A program made the translations under genes and the position numbers. A DNA stretch of 17,948 nucleotides, from positions 1 to 17,948 of the forward strand of contig CAZKUV010000011.1 of NCBI GenBank assembly GCA_964556075.1, read 5' to 3'. Shown here piece by piece: positions 8,008 to 12,860 of the stretch. The notes under the pieces were generated by a model. That model was not told where the DNA came from and did not search any database. It saw nothing but the letters and a program-made list of their open reading frames with translations. Position 1 is the first letter of the stretch. Each line of letters begins with the position of its first letter. This DNA comes from JAUIHN01 sp964556075 (GTDB taxonomy: Bacteria; Patescibacteriota; Saccharimonadia; Saccharimonadales; Saccharimonadaceae).

Positions 8008-9063
8008 CTATAGAGTTGCTGTCGAAGGTGTCAAGCCCCTTGCTGTAGCGGCTTCAGCATTCACAAAGCGAGACTTATTTGCTCTTGCCAATCCCAACTC
8101 GACAATTCGCAGAATCATATCTTCGTATGGTATTCCTTTATTTAAGGCGCATGCTTTCGGGAATGAACCATAATTATTGATTAAGCTTGGAATTAGATTT
8201 GCCTCAAGAAAGTATGGAATACCGTTCTCATCCATGCGTATATCTATTCGTCCATAGTCGCGTCCGCCTATTGCCTTGAAGGCCAGGACAGCCTCGTCTG
8301 CGACAGAACGCTTCGTATCTTCGTCAGCGACAGCAATTGCTTTTTCGGCATTTGCCGATTTTATCGCGCCACCAAGAATACGCACTCCTTTGTTGTCGAC
8401 TGGAGCTATCAACTCAATCGGCATAGCGGAATACTCAGGCTTGTCCCTTGACCTTAGTATAGCCACGCTAAACTCTCGCCCGGGAAGGTATCGTTCAATC
8501 AAAGCTGGCGATTTAAGTTTCTCTGTAATACTATTTACTTTTCGCTCCAATTGAGCAAGATTGTAGACAACAGAATTAGTATCCACGCCAAGCCCACCCC
8601 CACGATTAAGGGGCTTTACAAAAAGCGGGAACTCTAGATGACAGTACCCTTTTTTAATAGTCTGATTGACGTCGATAACAATAAAATCCGATGTGCGCAC
8701 CCCTGCGTTCGCGACGGATTGTTTTGCTAATGACTTATCTAATTCTCTCTTGTGCGCAATTGACGGGGATCCTGTTGTGACTATATCATGCGCTTCAAGA
8801 TAATCCGCTAACCATACTTTGTTACCCTCTTCGCTTCCCTCAGAGGAATTCGACGGAACATACTTCATACCCAATAAGACTACGTCCGGTTTTTTCGCAA
8901 CAAGCGCTTCAAGATCCGAAACTGAATCTATAAGTGATATCCCGACCTTTTGATAATATTTGGACAGAACCCTATGTATTGCATGCCGAGATTCTTTACT
9001 CATTGAGCTGAGCTGAGAGATAGAGGAACTGACAATTTCAATATGACGGGCTACCTTCACCAT
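8008..9063 (-). CDS. D-alanine-D-alanine ligase-like ATP-grasp enzyme
   Basis: 351 residues. The ATG at 9063 has AAAGGA (9078-9073) 9 nt upstream. The N-terminal domain has the Ddl arrangement (KPDVVLLGMKY, VWLADYLEAHDIVTTGSP, then a DK pair that precedes the ATP-grasp). ATP-grasp motifs are FPLFVKPLNRGGGLGV (Lys and Gly loop), ALIERYLPGREFSVAIL, and YGRIDIRMDENGIPYFLEAN (metal-binding Asp, Glu and Asn). After that, most Ddl enzymes have NTxPGMT; here it reads NLIPSLINNYGSFP. The family joins D-Ala, or another amino acid, to D-Ala for peptidoglycan. The changed loop leaves open a different substrate, so I call it Ddl-like. It is monocistronic and divergent from the prepilin gene. Confidence 0.78.
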   Translation of the reverse strand: MVKVARHIEIVSSSISQLSSMSKESRHAIHRVLSKYYQKVGISLIDSVSDLEALVAKKPDVVLLGMKYVPSNSSEGSEEGNKVWLADYLEAHDIVTTGSPSIAHKRELDKSLAKQSVANAGVRTSDFIVIDVNQTIKKGYCHLEFPLFVKPLNRGGGLGVDTNSVVYNLAQLERKVNSITEKLKSPALIERYLPGREFSVAILRSRDKPEYSAMPIELIAPVDNKGVRILGGAIKSANAEKAIAVADEDTKRSVADEAVLAFKAIGGRDYGRIDIRMDENGIPYFLEANLIPSLINNYGSFPKACALNKGIPYEDMILRIVELGLARANKSRFVNAEAATARGLTPSTATL

Positions 9064-9175
9064 ATCTAATAGTCCTTTCTTTTTGTCTAGTAATAGAGGC
9101 TAATGCGCCTAAGAGGTATGACACCGAATGAGTTCATACCCGAAGAGAAGCAGTTACACTAACTTGCTAAAATTA

Positions 9176-9184
9176 ATTATACCA
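9176..9184 (-). promoter_or_regulatory. Candidate extended -10 promoter for the Ddl-like gene
   Basis: On the minus strand the sequence reads TGGTATAAT, an extended -10 with a perfect TATAAT. A weak -35-like TTTCTG lies 17 nt upstream. A start near 9169 gives a leader of about 105 nt, which contains a perfect 7-bp inverted repeat (GGTATGA 9115-9121, TCATACC 9134-9140). Confidence 0.4.
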
Positions 9185-9267
9185 TAAATCTAATAATACA
9201 GAAAATGGATGATGGTCTTATATATTGAAGTTTAAATAGTACCTTGCCAAGGAGTTTGAAAGAGTGA

Positions 9268-9280
9268 TACCCTAAGGGTA
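9268..9280 (+). promoter_or_regulatory. Inverted repeat over the prepilin ribosome-binding site
   Basis: TACCCT-A-AGGGTA is a perfect 6-bp inverted repeat with a 1-nt centre. It contains the AAGGG that serves as Shine-Dalgarno for the ATG at 9284. As DNA it could be an operator; as RNA the one-base loop could not close fully. Confidence 0.45.
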
Positions 9281-9283
9281 CTT

Positions 9284-10078
9284 ATGCATAACCACTATGC
9301 CAATCGCTCGCGCGGATTTACAATCGTTGAACTACTTATCGTCATCGTCGTCATTGCTATATTGGCAGCGATATCTATGGTAGCTTACAACGGTATTCAA
9401 AATAGGGCTCAAGAAGCAAGTATAGACGCTATGCTGACACAGACAGCGAAAAAAATAGCGCTCTATAAAGCAGAGCAAGATTCTTATCCAGCATCGCTTG
9501 CTGACGCAGGCATCCAAGAGACGAGTGACGCAACGTATGACTATTCGGCAAGCGGCAATGGCTACTGTGTGTCGATTGCTTTGGGAGAGTTAACCCGATT
9601 CGTATCATCGTCGCAGCAATCACCAACCACCGGCAGCTGTGAAGCCGCGCTCTCGAAGTGGACTTATACTGGAGGCATAACCTACGACGGCACAACTGAT
9701 CAAATTCACCTCAATTCCTCTACGACTGGTACAGCTACTGCACCGCTCGTTGCTACTCAGGGCAGAGCTAGAGCCCGCATATCCCTGGAAACGTACGCAA
9801 CAATTCCCTCTGGCTATAGAGATCCTAACTCTGGCTTACTTTTGAGGTCGACCTACTACGCGAGCGATAAAATAACAACCGCTCAAAACCCACAAGGGTA
9901 TTCCTCGAATGGTAACGGTACTTGCGTATCAACGCTAAACACTTGGAGCGCATGCTCATTCACTGTTAATACTGGACCTAATGTGTCATGGGTTAAATTT
10001 GTTATCGACACTACTGGGTCAACGAGATATTCTAGCGACAATATAATCCGGAATGTTCAGATAACTATCCTCGATTAA
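9284..10078 (+). CDS. Type IV prepilin (pilin-like) with C-terminal beta domain
   Basis: 264 residues. A short basic leader (MHNHYANRSRG) is followed by the class III prepilin-peptidase site G|FTIVELLIVIVVIAILAAI, with Glu at position 5 of the mature protein and a long N-terminal helix running through YNGIQNRAQEASID. The spine continues KKIALYKAEQDSYPASLADAG, typical of pilins. From about residue 124 (KWTYTGG) a Thr/Ser-rich beta region follows that looks like a jelly-roll or lectin-like module; this is inferred from strand pattern only. There are two Cys in each half. The start is set by AAGGG at 9274-9278 and the position of the leader. A large C-terminal module suggests a minor or tip pilin, or a surface-binding pilin, rather than a plain major subunit. 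The assembly ATPase and prepilin peptidase are not in this window. Confidence 0.92.
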   Translation: MHNHYANRSRGFTIVELLIVIVVIAILAAISMVAYNGIQNRAQEASIDAMLTQTAKKIALYKAEQDSYPASLADAGIQETSDATYDYSASGNGYCVSIALGELTRFVSSSQQSPTTGSCEAALSKWTYTGGITYDGTTDQIHLNSSTTGTATAPLVATQGRARARISLETYATIPSGYRDPNSGLLLRSTYYASDKITTAQNPQGYSSNGNGTCVSTLNTWSACSFTVNTGPNVSWVKFVIDTTGSTRYSSDNIIRNVQITILD

Positions 10079-10114
10079 TTTTTCAATATAGACATATATT
10101 TATTCCATTTATGC

Positions 10115-10142
10115 TTGCAAAAAGTCGGTAACATGATAGAAT
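10115..10142 (+). promoter_or_regulatory. Promoter of the coiled-coil gene
   Basis: TTGCAA (10115-10120), a 16-nt spacer and TAGAAT (10137-10142) make a good sigma-70-type promoter, about 58 nt upstream of the ATG. The same -35 hexamer is used by the small minus-strand unit at 12793-12821. Confidence 0.65.
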
Positions 10143-10200
10143 TCTTGCAGCATGTCACGTGGCATGTCTTCGTTCTTTTTAACAGAAGATGAGGTGAATA

Positions 10201-10863
10201 ATGCGATCGGTTGCATTTCTCGCTGAGATTTCAGAAATCGAGGAGTCCCTCGATCATGTCGGGGCGGCCAGAACGGAAGCCTGTCAGCGAGTAAAGGATC
10301 ACAAAATCGCCCTCGCTCAAGCACGATCAGACGTTCGCACCGCACAAGCTGCAGTGAAGGAATGGAAAGCAAACCTTACCGAACTACACAGTGTGGAATC
10401 GATGTTTCGTGAGAGCGGGGAAGAACTTTTCCGCGATCTTACGGTAAAGACCGAATCGCTCGAAATCGTCGTGAGAGCATTTCGGGACGCTGAGTGGCTC
10501 GCTCACGCCAATGGCGACCATATGCTCGCAGAACAATATGGCCACTTCGGTAATCAATGGGAAGAAGAGCTGCACGCAATTAATACGTGGAGATCTCTCT
10601 TGACCCACGTGTGGTCGGTCTTCGGCGAGCTGCTTAACGAGGCGAGGGTCGAACTTCGCATGGCCAGGCAGAGTCTAAAATCCGCAAAGGGGGCAGTGGC
10701 CTCAGCAGAAACCGCATTGAGGCGGAGCTCCCAGCTCTACCAGGCAGTATGCTCGCGACACGAGGCACTCTGCCAGGAGTACAACCAACGGCTTCAGTCC
10801 TCTGAGGCCAAGGCGTGTATTACCACCGTGGCTTTCAAGCCTCATCTGGCAAGTACGGGATAA
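10201..10863 (+). CDS. Coiled-coil protein of unknown function
   Basis: 220 residues, not recognised as any family. The start is firm: GAGGTGA (10191-10197) sits 3 nt before the ATG. The sequence is almost all helical with long heptad-like stretches rich in Ala, Glu, Arg and Leu (about 5-75 and 135-205), separated by a segment with aromatic residues (RDAEWLAHANGDHMLAEQYG, then HAINTWRSLLTHVW). There is no signal peptide or membrane helix, so it is probably cytosolic and may oligomerise. Base composition is richer in GC (sampled lines above 50%) than in the neighbours. With a clear promoter, strong ribosome-binding site and strong terminator, it is a self-contained and probably well-expressed unit. 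Transfer from elsewhere, or codon selection for high expression, could explain the composition. Confidence 0.85.
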   Translation: MRSVAFLAEISEIEESLDHVGAARTEACQRVKDHKIALAQARSDVRTAQAAVKEWKANLTELHSVESMFRESGEELFRDLTVKTESLEIVVRAFRDAEWLAHANGDHMLAEQYGHFGNQWEEELHAINTWRSLLTHVWSVFGELLNEARVELRMARQSLKSAKGAVASAETALRRSSQLYQAVCSRHEALCQEYNQRLQSSEAKACITTVAFKPHLASTG

Positions 10864-10869
10864 TCCCGT
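10855..10869 (+). other. Hairpin with the stop codon as its loop
   Basis: ACGGGA (10855-10860), the stop codon TAA (10861-10863), and TCCCGT (10864-10869) form a perfect 6-bp inverted repeat. It lies just upstream of the main terminator hairpin and may be incidental. Confidence 0.5.
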
Positions 10870-10889
10870 CTCCGAGAAGATCGAAGCTA

Positions 10890-10918
10890 CCCCCGGCTAT
10901 TTAGCCGGGGGCTTTTTT
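10890..10918 (+). terminator. Rho-independent terminator
   Basis: A 9-bp perfect stem CCCCCGGCT / AGCCGGGGG (10890-10898 and 10903-10911) with loop ATTT is followed by C and six T. It ends the coiled-coil transcript. On the minus strand the hairpin has no T-run, so it is not a clean terminator for the convergent malic enzyme gene. Confidence 0.93.
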
Positions 10919-10974
10919 CTACTCCAAGAACGACTCGTTAGGCGCATTACTCCCACGAATTGCAGGAACATTAG

Positions 10975-12102
10975 TTACGTAATTGATTGCGCCACAGCTT
11001 CAACTACCCCATCATCAAACGGCCCTGGGATTATTTTATCCTGAGCCGGATTTGTTACAAGCGCCGCCAACGCTTTTGCCGCCGCTATCTTATGATTATC
11101 CGTAATTTTCGTCACGCTATTATCTAGCGCACCTCTAAATATCCCAGGGAAACCAAGTACGTTATTTATCTGATTCGGGTAATCACTTCTACCCGTAGCA
11201 ATTACAAAAGCACCCGCTTCAATTGCATCTTCAGGCGTTATTTCTGGATCTGGATTGGCCATCGCAAAAATAATCGGCTTATCTGACATCGAACGGACCA
11301 TATCTTTCGTGAGCAAACCAGCTTTCGACACACCAATAAATACGTCAGCACCCTCAACCGCGTTTCCTAGCGTACCCGTCCGATTTCTGGTGTTAAGTTC
11401 GGCAAGCTCCAGTTTTTGAGGAGTTAGGTCCTCTCGATCAGTGCTAATAACACCTTTGCTATCAACCATTACGATATCCTCAGCGCCGTACAGCGCGAGG
11501 AGCTTAGCAGTGGCTATACCCGCTGATCCTGCACCGGCTATCACGATTCTCAGATTCTTCACGTCCTTACCAGCAAGTTTGGCCGCGTTTATTAGTCCAG
11601 CCAGTGTTACTACAGCAGTACCATGCTGATCATCATGAAATACAGGGATATGTAGGGACTCTTTTAACCGGGCTTCTATTTCAAAACACTTCGGGGCTGC
11701 AATATCCTCGAGGTTAATACCACCAAAGCTTGGCGAAATTCGCTCGACGGTCTCCACAATTTCATCTACAGTGTGAACGTTTAAGACGATAGGCACGGCG
11801 TCAATCCCGGCGAAATGTTTAAATAACATTGCTTTGCCTTCCATAACGGGCATAGCACCTTCAGGACCGATATCCCCTAATCCTAAGACAGCCGAACCAT
11901 CAGAAACCACCGCAACGAGATTATTTGTCCACGATACTTCACGCAGACGCTCTGCCGATCCTGTAGCATAGCGAGAGGCTTCGGCAACTCCTGGTGAGTA
12001 GAATTGCTTTAACGTTTCCGGAGTCACCTCCCCACGTAACGCGGTTGTGATTTTGCCTTTTTTCGATTTATGCAGCTGCAAAGATTGTTCATATATATCC
12101 AT
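10975..12102 (-). CDS. NAD(P)-dependent malic enzyme (oxaloacetate-decarboxylating)
   Basis: 375 residues from the ATG at 12102. The frame extends to an ATG at 12165, but the family begins near MDIYEQSLQLHK, and the upstream ATG overlaps a TATAAT (12169-12164) that may be the -10 box. The enzyme oxidatively decarboxylates malate to pyruvate, yielding NAD(P)H. Visible residues are catalytic Tyr35 in QFYSPGVAEA, Lys90 in PVMEGKAMLFK, metal ligands Glu132-Asp133 in GGINLEDIAAP and Asp157 in FHDDQHGTA, and the Rossmann loop GAGSAGIA (189-196). The Asp in IVMVDSKG, at the end of the second strand, favours NAD over NADP; this is inference. Length matches the short bacterial class. No Shine-Dalgarno precedes either start clearly. 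In a reduced genome it would supply pyruvate and reducing power. Confidence 0.93.
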   Translation of the reverse strand: MDIYEQSLQLHKSKKGKITTALRGEVTPETLKQFYSPGVAEASRYATGSAERLREVSWTNNLVAVVSDGSAVLGLGDIGPEGAMPVMEGKAMLFKHFAGIDAVPIVLNVHTVDEIVETVERISPSFGGINLEDIAAPKCFEIEARLKESLHIPVFHDDQHGTAVVTLAGLINAAKLAGKDVKNLRIVIAGAGSAGIATAKLLALYGAEDIVMVDSKGVISTDREDLTPQKLELAELNTRNRTGTLGNAVEGADVFIGVSKAGLLTKDMVRSMSDKPIIFAMANPDPEITPEDAIEAGAFVIATGRSDYPNQINNVLGFPGIFRGALDNSVTKITDNHKIAAAKALAALVTNPAQDKIIPGPFDDGVVEAVAQSIT

Positions 12103-12270
12103 GACATCAGTATACCCGAAAGTGGCAAAATCACCGTCCGATAAACGAGGTTCCGTAGTCCACATTATATCTTAAGCAATACATACTCCCCTATTTGACA
12201 AATGTGTATCGTAACGTCGAGCCATAGGCTAGATAAGTACGTCGAGGAGGGCACCTGTAATATCCGGAGC

Positions 12271-12297
12271 AAAGAAAAAAGGAAGCTGTAGCTTCCT
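12271..12297 (-). terminator. Rho-independent terminator of the small minus-strand unit
   Basis: Read on the minus strand, AGGAAGCT and AGCTTCCT pair around a tiny loop (7 bp with a 4-nt loop is more realistic), followed by TTTTTTCTTT. It would end transcripts coming from the small gene at 12425-12688. Confidence 0.8.
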
Positions 12298-12318
12298 GAA
12301 GTACATCGGAGTTGAATA

Positions 12319-12390
12319 GGGTAAAAATGGAGAGGCGCTTTGCCTGATTCGAGGAGGGAAGGTTCAGAGTTTTACCCTCCGAACCTTCCC
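12319..12390 (-). ncRNA. Structured RNA element: 14-bp hairpin with possible pseudoknot
   Basis: On the minus strand GGGAAGGTTCGGAG (12390-12377) pairs with CTCTGAACCTTCCC (12369-12356) around the loop GGTAAAA. The single imperfect pair is a G-U wobble on this strand but an A-C mismatch on the plus strand, which favours minus-strand transcription. The loop is complementary to TTTTTACC about 43 nt downstream (within 12327-12319), so a pseudoknot is possible. A terminator follows. It may be the 3' UTR of the small gene or a separate small RNA. I do not recognise it as tmRNA, SRP RNA, 6S or RNase P RNA. Confidence 0.55.
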
Positions 12391-12424
12391 AGGTGCGACA
12401 GATCAAAATCTCAACAGATTAACT

Positions 12425-12688
12425 CTATANNNNNNNNNNGTCCGAAAATCTGTAAATGTGGCCAGCTCGTGCCTTTTCCTTGGCAACGAGCCACCGTATC
12501 GCCAGAGCTACGTCCCGGCGATCTACCGAAAACCCCAAGTGGGCTCCTCGGTGGCGAAGGCGAAGCGCGAGCTGGTCGCAAAGGGCAAGCCTATCGCTTG
12601 CCTCGATCATGGGGTATTCGGTCTGCATCAACTTGAATACCTCTTGTGCGACTCTCTCTCGACGCTCTTTTCGGGTAAGCTGGGGCAT
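12425..12688 (-). CDS. Small basic protein of unknown function, interrupted by the assembly gap
   Basis: 83 residues are read directly from the ATG at 12688 to the gap at 12439. If the gap is really 10 bases, the frame closes at TAG (12427-12425) after 87 codons; the true end is unknown. The start is firm, with AAGGAG (12701-12696) 7 nt upstream. The protein opens MPQLTRKERRERVAQEVFKL and is rich in Arg, Ala and Leu. It looks like a compact helical fold without signal peptide or membrane segment; RRDVALAIRWLVAKEKAR near the end is an amphipathic basic helix that could bind nucleic acid, which is inference. I recognise no family. Strong promoter, structured leader and GC-rich codons resemble the coiled-coil gene at 10201 and suggest high expression. 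The overlapping plus-strand ORFs here have no comparable signals. Confidence 0.7.
   Translation of the reverse strand: MPQLTRKERRERVAQEVFKLMQTEYPMIEASDRLALCDQLALRLRHRGAHLGFSVDRRDVALAIRWLVAKEKARAGHIYRFSDXXXX
12430..12439. other. Assembly gap (10 N)
   Basis: Ten Ns mark a scaffold join. The real distance may differ. It falls in the 3' end of the small minus-strand gene and separates it from the hairpin element and terminator, so continuity of that unit is not proven. Confidence 0.99.
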
Positions 12689-12709
12689 TACGCCTCTCCT
12701 TGTGTGGTC

Positions 12710-12781
12710 CGCGGTTTTACCGCGTCCTCAAGTCTGCGACGGTTCGCAGACCTGTGCGCGTAGGTGCCTGCAGGCTCCTAC
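12710..12781 (-). promoter_or_regulatory. Three-hairpin 5' leader of the small minus-strand gene
   Basis: Between promoter and start codon the minus-strand transcript holds three hairpins in a row. The first is GTAGG-A-GCC-TGCA-GGC-A-CCTAC (12781-12760). The second is a perfect 8-bp stem GTCTGCGA/TCGCAGAC with loop ACCG (12751-12732). The third is CGCGG-TAAAA-CCGCG (12724-12710), ending 8 nt before the ribosome-binding site. The leader is about 98 nt. It could be a cis-regulatory RNA or an mRNA-stabilising element; it matches no riboswitch I know. Confidence 0.6.
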
Positions 12782-12792
12782 GATAAATCAAT

Positions 12793-12821
12793 ATTATACA
12801 CTACAACTGAATGGTTTGCAA
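12793..12821 (-). promoter_or_regulatory. Near-consensus promoter of the small minus-strand unit
   Basis: On the minus strand TTGCAA (12821-12816), a 17-nt spacer and a perfect TATAAT (12798-12793) are present. Transcription would start near 12786. It is the best promoter in the window by eye. Confidence 0.78.
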
Positions 12822-12860
12822 TTGTATGTATAGCATGGTCTCATAGTACAATAGGATTAC

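Larger units (their letters stand above)
12103..12424. other. Non-coding region between malic enzyme and the small minus-strand gene
   Basis: No credible CDS lies here. From left to right it holds TATAAT on the minus strand at 12169-12164 (possible malic enzyme -10), an 8-bp direct repeat ACGTCGAG at 12214-12221 and 12239-12246, a minus-strand terminator at 12271-12297, and a structured RNA region at 12319-12390. The ORFs running through it lack ribosome-binding sites and family-like sequence. Confidence 0.6.

Noticed and set aside
12103..12165. Upstream ATG at 12165 for the malic enzyme
   Set aside because: The extra 21 residues do not look like family sequence, and a TATAAT overlaps that ATG. 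It is kept as an alternative only.
12214..12246. Direct repeat ACGTCGAG as a regulator site
   Set aside because: Eight bases repeated once, 25 bp apart, is weak evidence, and no regulator is nearby.
12191..12406. 71-codon minus-strand ORF
   Set aside because: It overlaps the terminator and the stable hairpin, has no Shine-Dalgarno, and reads unlike a protein family.
12340..12833. Plus-strand ORFs across and after the N gap
   Set aside because: They have no ribosome-binding site, one reads through Ns, and they overlap the minus-strand gene that has a strong promoter and Shine-Dalgarno.
12816..12860. Plus-strand use of TTGCAA as the helicase promoter
   Set aside because: The hexamer is palindromic, but no -10-like box lies 16-18 nt downstream on the plus strand.
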